Assembly: GCA_015655195.1 (NCBI GenBank)
Contig: JAATFM010000116.1
Location: 1 to 37,828 of the forward strand
DNA length: 37,828 bases
Direction of reading: 5' to 3'
DNA from: Terriglobales bacterium
GTDB taxonomy: Bacteria > Acidobacteriota > Terriglobia > Terriglobales > Acidobacteriaceae
Shown: positions 7,960 through 16,233 of the stretch, in pieces
How positions within the stretch are numbered: the stretch's first letter is position 1
Layout: each line of letters opens with the position of its first letter
Program-made: the position numbers and the translations under genes
The notes under the pieces: generated by a model
Told to the model about the DNA's origin: nothing
What the model saw: the letters and a program-made list of their open reading frames with translations, nothing else
Database searches by the model: none

Positions 7960-8205
7960 TCAGAGAGGCAACTCAGGCAGGATGGAAGCCAGCGCTACGG
8001 GCACATTGTGTCCACCGAGGATCATGTGGACCTGGGGAGTGAAATTGGCAAGACGCTCGATGGATTTCTGAAAAGCTGCGGTGTCGGAGTCTGTGCCGAA
8101 GATGTAAATAGGGCCTGGATAGTAAGTATCGCCGGTGAAGAGAAGGCCGTTCGTCCGGTCGAAGAGACAGATGGAATCGGCAATCGATGCGGAGGCTGCC
8201 GGTTC
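7960..8205 (-). pseudogene. Remnant of a metallo-beta-lactamase-fold hydrolase gene
   Basis: The minus-strand translation contains SIADSICLFDRTNGLLFTGD, TYYPGPIYIFGTDSD and ILGGHNVPVA in order. This is the C-terminal half of an MBL-fold hydrolase, with the metal-ligand Asp (FTGD) and the last His (GGHN) kept. The preceding TPGHT-type motif is not recognisable and the N-terminal two thirds with the HxHxDH motif are absent. Upstream sequence is replaced by the region leading into the plus-strand gene at 8295. A frame ending abruptly at 7960 suggests loss of the C-terminal helix too. It is best explained as a truncated, inactive gene fragment. Confidence 0.7.
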
Positions 8206-8294
8206 ATTTACCCCATTAGACCGCCTGCGCGAGCAGGGAATTTGGTATGCTCTGCTCTGCAACAGTCCGCTCCAACAGCTTCCGGAGGCCAGCA

Positions 8295-9521
8295 ATGAAA
8301 TACCTTTTCCGTGACGGCGATAGCGGGTTCAAGGAAGTGCAGGGAGAACCTGTCGATAAGGCTGGTCCTTTCCGGCCCTGGGCGCTGACCCCCGATGGCC
8401 GCGTAGTCTACGCAGAGTGGAAGCAGACGGGTTCTGGCGTGCAGAGCATTTTCGACCTCGCGTTCAGCGGCTTTCAGCAGCGGACCACGCTGCGGAGCTA
8501 CGATAAGGCCGTAAGCCAAACGCGTCGGCGCGAATTTGAGACGGAGTTGGTCCGCGACGCCGGCGCTCACGTCGAGTGTGTAAAGCAGGCGTTGGACTCG
8601 GTCACGCATGGCTTGCAGATGTACATGATGCAGCGTGCCCATATGGTGAATGGCGGTGTCGGAGAAGTGATCGAAAAGGCGGGCAACGTGGTCAAGACCC
8701 GCTGTTACAGCAACACTGGCTCTGGCCGCCTGGGCACAGAAGTGCAGCGGCCCACGAACGGCTTAGACGCCTGGGAAATTGCAATTAAGGAGCTTCGGGG
8801 AACCGATATCCCTAAGATTATCGGCATCCAGACCGCGTTGGCGAATGTACTGACGCGCGACCTGAAGTTCAGTGACGCGCAGGAAAAAATCTATAAAGAT
8901 ACGGCGAGCAAGGTCGCACCCAGTCAGGGCTATCTTTATTCCTGGTTCGATGCGACACAGGGCACGCCACTGGACGGCGAGCGTCGCGGGCGTGAAAAGA
9001 CCGGCGGCGCAACTCCCACAACCGCCCCCGGTCTGACAAATCCCGGCCTCGTGGTCAACGGCGACGGTGAGGCTCGCAAACGCGGCATGGACGAGTGGCA
9101 GCGTAATAAGACAGCATCGCCCTTTCTTAAAGGCATCGACGATCGGAACATGGTCTTCGGAGCAGGCCGGTCTGGAACAACGGGGGAATTGCTGAAGACG
9201 TACCGGACCTTCGGCAGCACCGCGGTGGACGAGACATTCAAGCAATATCTGCTGGCCTGTGTAGTGTACCTGGTCGGTGGCGGGCATCATACTTGCCACG
9301 AGATCTTCAGCGTGGCGAATCTGCTGACACCGGGAGGCGGCCCCAAAGAACCGAATGCCAAACTTAGTAGTATTTCTTCCTTGGTAAAAGGAGCGTATGT
9401 GCCGGGCAAGTACGTTCGGCATCTGCCGGATTCGTACCTGGCGGCGAGTCATTTCCATGCGCTGCAAGAGAAGTATTGGGACATCGCGATGTTGGGGCAT
9501 CTGCACGGGATTTTTCGGTAA
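8295..9521 (+). CDS. Hypothetical protein of unknown function, 408 residues
   Basis: I do not recognise this protein. The ATG at 8295 is preceded by GGAGG at 8284-8288 with six bases spacing; an upstream in-frame start at 8247 is less likely. No signal peptide or clear membrane segment is seen. Residues 1-45 resemble a small beta-rich N-terminal part. Residues 75-130 are helical (THGLQMYMMQRAHMVNGG). Residues 225-262 are Gly/Pro/Thr-rich, like a linker. The C-terminal part has FGAGRSGTTGELL (288-300) and a striking VGGGHHTCHEIF (327-338), where clustered His and Glu could bind metal or act catalytically. It stands alone between a gene fragment and convergent tex, suggesting an acquired gene. 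An effector or toxin-like enzyme is possible but unproven. Confidence 0.75.
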   Translation: MKYLFRDGDSGFKEVQGEPVDKAGPFRPWALTPDGRVVYAEWKQTGSGVQSIFDLAFSGFQQRTTLRSYDKAVSQTRRREFETELVRDAGAHVECVKQALDSVTHGLQMYMMQRAHMVNGGVGEVIEKAGNVVKTRCYSNTGSGRLGTEVQRPTNGLDAWEIAIKELRGTDIPKIIGIQTALANVLTRDLKFSDAQEKIYKDTASKVAPSQGYLYSWFDATQGTPLDGERRGREKTGGATPTTAPGLTNPGLVVNGDGEARKRGMDEWQRNKTASPFLKGIDDRNMVFGAGRSGTTGELLKTYRTFGSTAVDETFKQYLLACVVYLVGGGHHTCHEIFSVANLLTPGGGPKEPNAKLSSISSLVKGAYVPGKYVRHLPDSYLAASHFHALQEKYWDIAMLGHLHGIFR

Positions 9522-9587
9522 ATCAAACCCGAAAACTGTACCAGAATCTCGCTGACGGGCGCCTGTAGGGAATGGACCGAATATCCC

Positions 9588-11849
9588 CTACGCACGCGTT
9601 TGCCACTTCGCGGATAATGCAGCCAACTTATCTTCGAAGGTGGCGGGCGGTGGTGGCACCTGTTTCTTCGGTGCAGGCCGCGAGGCCGGCGTAGAGAGCG
9701 CCTTGACGGAAAGCCCGATTCGTTTGGCTTTGGTGTCCACGCTCAACACCTTCACCTTCACAATCTGCCCTGCCTTGACTGCCTCGGAAGGATCCTTGAT
9801 GAAGCGGTTTGAGAGTTCGCTGATGTGAACCAGCCCGTCCTGGTGAACGCCTATATCGACGAACGCGCCGAACTTTGTCACGTTTGTCACCACGCCTTCC
9901 AGCACCATTCCCGCCTGCACATCGTCGATCGTGCGCACCTCTTCGCGGAAGCTGGGCGCCACAAACTTGTCACGAGGATCGCGGCCGGGCTTGCGCAGTT
10001 CCGCCAGAATATCGTCCAGCGTGTAGGCGCCCGCGGAAAGCTGGCTACGATTGACCTTTTCCAGTAGTTGCGGCTGACGAATAATCTCGTCCACAGAAGT
10101 CTGGAGCGATTGAGCAATTTGCTCTACCACCGGGTACGATTCGGGATGTACTGCAGTCATGTCCAGCGGATTATCGCCATTGCGAATGCGCAGGAAGCCG
10201 GCAGCCTGCTCGAAGGTCTTTGGGCCAATGCCCGGCACCTCCAGCACCTGTAGCCGGGAGCGGAAACTGCCATTCTGGTTGCGATGGCTCACAATGTTCA
10301 ATGCGGTACGCTCGGTGATGCCGGCAACGTGCCGCAGCAGCGTCCACGACGAAGTATTCAGGTCCACGCCGACGCGATTGACGCAACTCTCCACCACGCT
10401 CTCCAGCGATTCCGCCAGTTGCCGCTGGTCTACGTCATGTTGATACTGGCCTACGCCAATCGACTTGGGATCGACCTTCACCAGCTCCGAGAGCGGGTCT
10501 TGCAGGCGTCGGGCAATCGAGATGGCGCCGCGGACCGTCAGGTCGAGATCGGGAAATTCCTGTCTTGCTACATCCGACGCAGAGTAGACACTGGCGCCGG
10601 CTTCACTCACTGTGGCTGAAAAAATATCCGCGATTTCCTTGTCGCGCAAAAAGCCACGCACAAAGGCGTCGGTTTCGCGGGATGCGGTGCCGTTGCCAAT
10701 GGCGATAGCGCGCACATTGTGCTGCCGCAACAGGGCTTCCAGTTTGGGTGCGGCTTCGGCATTGCCGTGCTTGGATGTGTGCAGATAAAACACATCGTGG
10801 GCCAGGAGCTTGCCGGTCTGGTCTACCACTGCCACCTTGCAGCCAGTGCGCAGACCGGGATCGATGCCCAGAACCGAGATGGGACCGGCGGGCGGGGCAA
10901 GCAGAAGATGATATAGATTGTCGCGGAAGACTTGGATAGCTTCGGTGTCCGAGCGCCGTTTCAACTCAAGCCGAATCTCTCCCTGAATCGACGAGTTCAG
11001 CAGGCGTTTCCACGCATCTTCGATGGCCAGCTCAAGTTGCGGCGTCCAGTCGCCTTGCTGGCGCAGCACGTTCCTGTGCAGCAGGGCAGTTGCGCGCTCC
11101 GGCTCAATCTCGATCAGGAAGTAGAGCACGTTTTCGCTCTCTCCGCGACGGATGGCCAGCATACGGTGCGAGGGGATGCTCTTCACCGGCTCCTTGTACT
11201 CGTAGTACATCTTGAATTTTTCCTGCTCATCGACCGCGTCTGCCGTGCGGCGGCTCACAATCACGCCTTCTTCAAAGACCAGTTGGCGCAGGGGCTTGCG
11301 CAGATCGGCGCTCTCGCTGATCCACTCCGCCACGATGTGTCGCGCGCCCTCCAATGCTTCGTCGGCGGTTGCCACGCCAAGTTCCGCGTTTACAAATCCA
11401 GCGGCCAGCGTCGCGAGCGATTCGGCTGCTGGCTGCTGCGCCCATAGGTACGCAGCCAGCGGCTCCAGTCCTTTTTCGCGTGCGATGGTGGCTTTGGTGC
11501 GGCGCTTCGGCCTGTACGGCAGATACAGGTCTTCCAACTCGTTCCTGTCCAGCACGGCCTCAATGCGCGCTTTCAGTTCATCGGTCAACTTGCCTTGTTC
11601 GCCGATGGAGGCCAGAATGGTTTCGCGCCGCTCCTCAAGCTCGCGAAAGTAGGCGAGATTCTCTTCAATAGCCCGAATCTGGACTTCATCCAGGTTGCCC
11701 GTTGCCTCTTTGCGATAGCGGGCAATGAATGGCACGGTGCCGCCGTCATCCAGCAGTTCAATCACTGCGCAGAGTCCGCGAAGCGGAAGATTCAGGGTTT
11801 GTGCGATGTGAGCGAGGATTGCGGGAGAGAGAGTTTTCTTGTCCGTCAT
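9588..11849 (-). CDS. tex: Tex family S1 RNA-binding transcription accessory protein
   Basis: At 753 residues the protein has the full Tex length. It shows the N-terminal helical Tex domain (GGTVPFIARYRKEATGNLDE, residues 37-56), the YqgF-like RNase-H fold starting at VLGIDPGLRTG (326-336), helix-hairpin-helix motifs (HVAGITERTALNIV and LEVPGIGPKTFEQAAG, about 490-560), and a C-terminal S1 domain (VLEGVVTNVTKFGAFVDIG... through about 713) followed by a short Pro-rich tail. Tex binds nucleic acids in the cytoplasm and influences transcription and RNA metabolism. The start at 11849 has AAGGA six bases upstream. It is a stand-alone gene on the minus strand, convergent with the unknown gene ending at 9521. 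Confidence 0.96.
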   Translation of the reverse strand: MTDKKTLSPAILAHIAQTLNLPLRGLCAVIELLDDGGTVPFIARYRKEATGNLDEVQIRAIEENLAYFRELEERRETILASIGEQGKLTDELKARIEAVLDRNELEDLYLPYRPKRRTKATIAREKGLEPLAAYLWAQQPAAESLATLAAGFVNAELGVATADEALEGARHIVAEWISESADLRKPLRQLVFEEGVIVSRRTADAVDEQEKFKMYYEYKEPVKSIPSHRMLAIRRGESENVLYFLIEIEPERATALLHRNVLRQQGDWTPQLELAIEDAWKRLLNSSIQGEIRLELKRRSDTEAIQVFRDNLYHLLLAPPAGPISVLGIDPGLRTGCKVAVVDQTGKLLAHDVFYLHTSKHGNAEAAPKLEALLRQHNVRAIAIGNGTASRETDAFVRGFLRDKEIADIFSATVSEAGASVYSASDVARQEFPDLDLTVRGAISIARRLQDPLSELVKVDPKSIGVGQYQHDVDQRQLAESLESVVESCVNRVGVDLNTSSWTLLRHVAGITERTALNIVSHRNQNGSFRSRLQVLEVPGIGPKTFEQAAGFLRIRNGDNPLDMTAVHPESYPVVEQIAQSLQTSVDEIIRQPQLLEKVNRSQLSAGAYTLDDILAELRKPGRDPRDKFVAPSFREEVRTIDDVQAGMVLEGVVTNVTKFGAFVDIGVHQDGLVHISELSNRFIKDPSEAVKAGQIVKVKVLSVDTKAKRIGLSVKALSTPASRPAPKKQVPPPPATFEDKLAALSAKWQTRA

Positions 11850-12154
11850 GATTGGTCCTTGTCCATCCTAAACGGACACAGGCTGTCGCAGTCGGCTCTG
11901 AGTTGTGCAAAACGCGGAGTGCCGACATCAAACCCTTTGCGCCCATCTGCGGGTTGCAGTCGTAATGCGCGTTTATCGTTGTCCTGGATGACAGCAGGTG
12001 ACTGTATTCAGTACAAAACTCCGGGACTAAACACCTAATCCGTAATTTTCCTGGGAATTTTGCGGCACGGCTAAAGCCGTGCCCTTTCAAAACCGATTTA
12101 TGAGATAGCTTCTAGAGTCAGTGCTATTCGGCTACGTCTCGTTTATTTCTTGTC
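11850..12154. other. Intergenic region between tex and the cupin gene, with a hairpin repeat
   Basis: This 305-base spacer separates two minus-strand genes. It must hold the tex promoter. Its only distinct structure is the GGCACGGCT/AGCCGTGCC hairpin at 12064-12083, described separately. The open frames visible here on both strands are extensions or shadows without family resemblance. Confidence 0.5.
12064..12083. repeat. REP-like palindromic hairpin, copy 1
   Basis: GGCACGGCT (12064-12072) and AGCCGTGCC (12075-12083) are perfect inverted arms around AA, followed by CTTTCAAA. A degenerate relative, ending in AGCCGTGCC then ATTTCAAA, lies at 35586-35604. The conserved arm plus shared downstream bases suggests a dispersed REP-type element; as a terminator it lacks a T tract on either strand. 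Confidence 0.55.
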
Positions 12155-12922
12155 CTAGTTCTTCCCGGATAGTTTTTCCGTGGCCGGAACCATTGGGAGA
12201 ATAATGCGGAGAAGGTGTGCTGAAGATGCGGCATTTGGAATCACCGTTGCACTCTGCGACGAAGGCAGCCAACGAACCGCCCCGGCTTCGATCGCTTCTC
12301 TTTGTTGTTCCTCATCTGCCACCATAGAGAGCGGAGTGAAAGCAACCAGCAGTGAAGGAGCCTGAACTGGCTTTATCATGCAGCGGGAGGCGGCTGCACA
12401 GATAATCCGTTCGATTTGCACCCCGGAATCTGTGAACTCCACCGTATCCAGACTCTGCTGGAGGCTCTGTGGAGCCTTCCCTCGAAATGCCTCTCCCTGC
12501 TGAAATGAAACCTGCTTCAGTTCAATCCGTAGAAAATCGGAGCTCTTGTCTCCCAGGTTTTCGATGCTATGCCGTTCTGCCATTCCGGCGACGACTCGAA
12601 AGGAGCCCATGACGGTCGGCGGTCGTACTACGGAGAACTGATTGTTCCCGTCATGATCGATGCGAACCGGGCTGGAGTCGTTGAGATAGACAAACACTGT
12701 TGAAACACCGGCATGGTCGTGGACAGGTATTTTTTCATGCGGGCCATAGTGCGCGCGGATTACCGTTAGAGCCGCATTGTCGAATACAGAACGGTAGTTG
12801 TTGGGCAGGGTTTTCAGGGGATCCTGAGCGTAGATCGCCATCGACGATAAGCTGGCCGCAATCAGCAAAGCCAGCATTCCTCTGTTTCGAACAGTTCGAG
12901 GTCGGGGCCAATAGGACATCAT
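12155..12922 (-). CDS. Exported cupin-fold protein
   Basis: This 255-residue protein starts with a signal peptide (hydrophobic LALLIAASLSSMA then IYAQD, cleavage near residue 32). A cupin-like core follows: HEKIPVHDHAGVSTVFVYLND (about 62-82) supplies two closely spaced His residues, and MAERHSIENLGDKSSDFLRIEL (about 114-135) supplies the second cupin motif. The C-terminal half (about 150-255) resembles a second, more diverged cupin repeat without clear metal ligands. It is likely periplasmic, with unknown ligand. Two adjacent ATG codons (12922 and 12919) follow AGGAG; 12919 has the better six-base spacing, so the first Met may not be used. Confidence 0.7.
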   Translation of the reverse strand: MMSYWPRPRTVRNRGMLALLIAASLSSMAIYAQDPLKTLPNNYRSVFDNAALTVIRAHYGPHEKIPVHDHAGVSTVFVYLNDSSPVRIDHDGNNQFSVVRPPTVMGSFRVVAGMAERHSIENLGDKSSDFLRIELKQVSFQQGEAFRGKAPQSLQQSLDTVEFTDSGVQIERIICAAASRCMIKPVQAPSLLVAFTPLSMVADEEQQREAIEAGAVRWLPSSQSATVIPNAASSAHLLRIILPMVPATEKLSGKN

Positions 12923-13290
12923 GATCTCCTATTGGGATTGTAGGTGAGGACTTCCAGGCAGATACCCTGAAACGAAGGGAACAACACCATGAAGACTCTC
13001 GGACGAGGATGATTCGGTCTCGTGGTAAAGGAGCTATGACCGATGCGAGTCCACTGAGCAATGTGGCCCATTACAAGCCACATTGCCACCGAAGACGCAT
13101 TTCTCGAGATTCATGACAAAGGTCTAATTCTGCTATCTCTGCCTTTTCTTCGCATCCTGGTCCACTAATTTCGCATAGAGAATCGCTATGGCCAGCGGCG
13201 GATAACGGTCATGCAAGCAATGGATATGGAAAACTCGCCAAGATGGACTTCCGCCCTGAAATGATTAGCAGAGCGGAAGACAAGAATGGA
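12923..13290. other. Intergenic region upstream of the cupin gene
   Basis: These 368 bases lie between the cupin gene start and the 3' end of the S1-like gene, both on the minus strand. They include the second copy of the 23-base repeat (13028-13050), about 110 bases before the cupin start. No gene, RNA or convincing terminator was seen. Confidence 0.5.
13028..13050 (-). repeat. 23-bp near-identical intergenic repeat, copy 2
   Basis: The + strand reads AAGGAGCTATGACCGATG then CGAGT, two mismatches from 7721-7743. It is upstream of the minus-strand cupin gene, which is compatible with a regulatory site, but no palindrome typical of a known regulator is evident. Confidence 0.45.
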
Positions 13291-15033
13291 CTATGCAAGT
13301 TCGACTTCGATGGCTTTGGTTGCAGAGTCGAGCCTGGTGATTTTGAAGGTGCGGATCTGGCCTGCCTGCAGTGGCTCGGGTTGATTGGTGGAGGCGGGCG
13401 CACTGCCCTTCCAGCGAGCCTGCAGCATCGAGGTTAACGAGGACAGGTCGGCTTTGGCAGGTGTCGTGGACATAGCTGCGTTGATAGCCGGCGCTGAGAG
13501 TACGGCATGCGTGCCGCAAGCAGCGCGGATGCCTTCGCCTAATTCGATGACGGCCGGCGACTCGACGAGCACGCGACCAGAGACTTTGTCGCCCACCTTG
13601 TGTTCGGCGATGTACTCGTCGAGGCCGGTAGGGATGAGTTGCTTCATGCTGAGCTTGATCTGACGCTTGCCGGCATCGATGGCGAGCACCTGCGCCTGCA
13701 CGGTTTGGCCGACGTGAAGCACTTCCGAGGGATGGTTGAGGCGGCGGTCGGCGACGATTTCGCTGATATGTACAAGGCCTTCGACGCCTTCGGCTATTTG
13801 CACAAATGCACCAAACGCCATGAACCTGGTGACAGAGCCATGGACCTGAGAGCCAACAGAAAATTTCTGCGCAACCTCGGTCCACGGATCGGTGAGGGTC
13901 TGTTTGAGGCCGAGCGAAATGCGACCAGCCTGATGCGGACCTTCAGGCGGCGTGATGGAAAGTATGATGGCATCGACGCGCTCGCCGGGTTTCACAATAT
14001 CGCTGGCAACGCGAACCTTTTTGCCCCAGGACATCTCTGAAACGTGGATAAGCCCCTCAACGCCGGGTTCGATCTCGACGAAGGCGCCAAAGTCGGTGAC
14101 GCGTGTAACGGAACCGCTGATGCGCTGGCCCGGTTGATAGTGCTCGGTGACGGCTTGCCATGGCTCGGGCTGAAGTTGCTTAAGGCCGAGAGAGATCTTT
14201 CTCGTATCGGAATCGATCTTGAGAATTTTGACTTCAAGTTTCTGCCCGGCCGCGAGCACATCTTCAGGCTTGGCGATGCGTGTCCATGCAATGTCACTGA
14301 CGTGTAGAAGGCCGTCGATGCCGCCGAGATCGAGAAATGCGCCGTAGGGCATGAAGGTACGCACAGTGCCGGTAACCGTATCGCCTTCTTTCAGTGCTGC
14401 GTAACGGCCCTCAGCCTCGATGCGCACCTGCTCTTCGAGGACAACGCGGCGGTCGACAACAACATCTTCATCGGCGACATCGAGTTTGGTGATACGGCAG
14501 GTGATCTGCTGACCGACCAAGACCTCCAGCGCGGCGGCATCGTGGGTTCCGCTGCGGCTGGCGGGCATGAAAGCACGAACGCCAATGTCGACGCTGGCGC
14601 CGCCTTTAACAACCGCTGTGACCGTACCAATAACCGCAATCTTCTGCGCAAAGGCTTCTTCGAGGGCAGACCAGTCTTTGGGCTGGGCAACCTTGAAGCG
14701 CGAGAGATCGTAGTAGCCTTCCTCATTACGACCGGTGATGGAGACGGGATAGGTCTGGCCGGGCGCTACATCCGCGGCGTTGTGATCGAAAGCGGAGCGT
14801 GGAAGGGCGCCTTCGATCTTATAACCAATGTCGAGAAAGACCTGGTCCGCAGAAACGGAGATCACCGTTCCTTCAAGCTGTTGCTGTCCTGCTTGCGGAG
14901 GATGTGCGTGGGACCTCTCGAATTGGACGAGCAGGTCTCCGAAGTTTTCCGTGGATTCAGCAGCGGCTTCGGTCACGGACTCGGAAGTGATTTCAGGAAT
15001 GGGCTGATTTTCAGGTGCGGTATCGTAGCTCAT
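13291..15033 (-). CDS. rpsA: Ribosomal protein S1-like RNA-binding protein (six S1 domains, last one split)
   Basis: The 580-residue protein has a Glu/Thr-rich N-terminal tail (1-45), then S1 domains at about 52-115, 132-200, 217-287, 303-379 and 393-466. Domains 3-5 are canonical (GxVTRVTDFGAFVEIEPGVEGLIHVSE type). A sixth domain starts at 480 (GDKVSGRVLV) but is interrupted after about residue 508 by a roughly 45-residue Ala/Ser/Pro-rich insertion, with its last strands at 555-580. Domains 1-2 match the ribosome-binding pair of S1. S1 binds mRNA leaders and brings them to the 30S subunit. It may be the housekeeping S1 or a paralogue; this window alone cannot decide. The start codon has only a weak Shine-Dalgarno sequence. 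Confidence 0.88.
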   Translation of the reverse strand: MSYDTAPENQPIPEITSESVTEAAAESTENFGDLLVQFERSHAHPPQAGQQQLEGTVISVSADQVFLDIGYKIEGALPRSAFDHNAADVAPGQTYPVSITGRNEEGYYDLSRFKVAQPKDWSALEEAFAQKIAVIGTVTAVVKGGASVDIGVRAFMPASRSGTHDAAALEVLVGQQITCRITKLDVADEDVVVDRRVVLEEQVRIEAEGRYAALKEGDTVTGTVRTFMPYGAFLDLGGIDGLLHVSDIAWTRIAKPEDVLAAGQKLEVKILKIDSDTRKISLGLKQLQPEPWQAVTEHYQPGQRISGSVTRVTDFGAFVEIEPGVEGLIHVSEMSWGKKVRVASDIVKPGERVDAIILSITPPEGPHQAGRISLGLKQTLTDPWTEVAQKFSVGSQVHGSVTRFMAFGAFVQIAEGVEGLVHISEIVADRRLNHPSEVLHVGQTVQAQVLAIDAGKRQIKLSMKQLIPTGLDEYIAEHKVGDKVSGRVLVESPAVIELGEGIRAACGTHAVLSAPAINAAMSTTPAKADLSSLTSMLQARWKGSAPASTNQPEPLQAGQIRTFKITRLDSATKAIEVELA

Positions 15034-16233
15034 GGTGGATATGCCTTATTGTTTCATGGCTTTGTCCGGCGAGTCTTGCGAACCGTCTCGCAGCATCGCG
15101 CAATGACCTCGATTCTCGATGCACGGTATGAGCGCGAAATCACCTCATGTTATGGCAGGAGTTGAAGTTTGCTCGAACACGGGATGGCACATAAACTCTT
15201 TACAGAATTCCCGATTGACGCATAATCGCGGAGTCTCTCATTAGACGTGCATTGGTAAAGCCGAGCCGCAATCCGTGAGGTGTAAACGCCGCAGTCATAA
15301 TGCAAATTTGTCGCGCGGTGCAACTTCCAGAGCACACTGTCTTTTCGTGTAGTCCAAAGGTCCGCATGGCGCGCACACTTGGGCAGAGGCAATTTGCACC
15401 TCTGCGAGGTTATTCAATTGATCGCGCTCAACTGTTATGTGAATACGCTCCACCGTTAGTTTTACCGTGGTAAATCGGAGAGGGGCCGTTCTGAATCTCA
15501 CCGGAAGCGCCTGAGGCTTCACATAGATTCTTCCGCACTGCAGTCTCGACGAGACGTGCACGGTGGCTATCCTCGATCCTTCAGACTGTGGCGCCGCCAA
15601 TGCACGCGGTATCGCCGTTGCAGCGGAAGTCGGAGTCTACGCAGAGGTTCCGGCGATGCTTGATCTGCGGTCATTGCGGGTCTAATAATTCATCGTGGTT
15701 TCACAATTCTTGTGGGATTCAGGATGTATATCTCTAGTTGTTCCATCCCTCCAAATGTAGTAATCCCCGTTATCACCTCTTTGCGTCTGTGCGCAGGATC
15801 CTTCAAAAAAAATTTCTCAGGTGGTTGGGAAACTGGCATGTTCTCCGTTATAAGAAGGGGACCTTTTTTTAGCCTTAGTCAGAACCAACACTGTTCGACA
15901 TCTTGGTCGAAGTGCTGCTAAGTCCAGTCACCGGTTTGCTTAGCCGGCTGGATAAGAAATTTCCTCGAGTAATTAACCGGGAATTGCAACAGGGATTAGT
16001 GCGCCTCCGGGCCATACCTTCCAGTTGAGTTCATGGTGCCGAAAACGTGTGTCGCATGTTGCGGCATACTGTCGCAGCAATTTCTGATGCTGCGGCGAGT
16101 GTTGTTATCTGCCATCCGGTCGGATCGCGAAACTGCGCCGAAGCCGTACCGAATGAGTGTTTCTGTGTCTTTGAGTTTTAACCAGCAGTGTGAAACCGAG
16201 TAACCAGAACGTCGTATTTACGGAGTAAGATTC
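15034..16233. other. 1.2-kb gene-poor divergent intergenic region
   Basis: This region separates the S1-like gene (-) from the sigma-factor operon (+). Open frames at 15150-15392 (-), 15295-15600 (-) and 15712-15921 (+) have no recognisable family features and lack good ribosome-binding sites; the 101-codon frame at 15295-15600 is the only one with protein-like composition and could be a decayed or orphan gene. A TTTACC-GT-GGTAAA inverted repeat is at 15461-15474. The promoter-like element of the sigma operon is at the right edge (16191-16216). No tRNA or other structured RNA was recognised. Confidence 0.5.
16191..16216 (+). promoter_or_regulatory. Putative ECF-sigma-type promoter upstream of the sigma-factor gene
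   Basis: TGAAAC (16191-16196) is separated by exactly 16 bases from CGTA (16213-16216). This spacing and both hexamer/tetramer sequences match the consensus recognised by several ECF sigma factors (for example Bacillus SigW-type promoters). Transcription would start near 16224, within the ribosome-binding site of the GTG at 16234, which favours the internal ATG at 16318 as the sigma start. It suggests autoregulation of the operon. Confidence 0.45.

Noticed and set aside
9540-9590. Weak inverted repeat GTAGGG...CCCTAC between the orphan gene and tex
   Set aside because: Only six to seven base pairs, a long loop and no T tract, so not called a terminator.
15461-15474. TTTACC-GT-GGTAAA inverted repeat in the 1.2-kb gap
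   Set aside because: Too short, with no adjacent promoter or gene start to support an operator.
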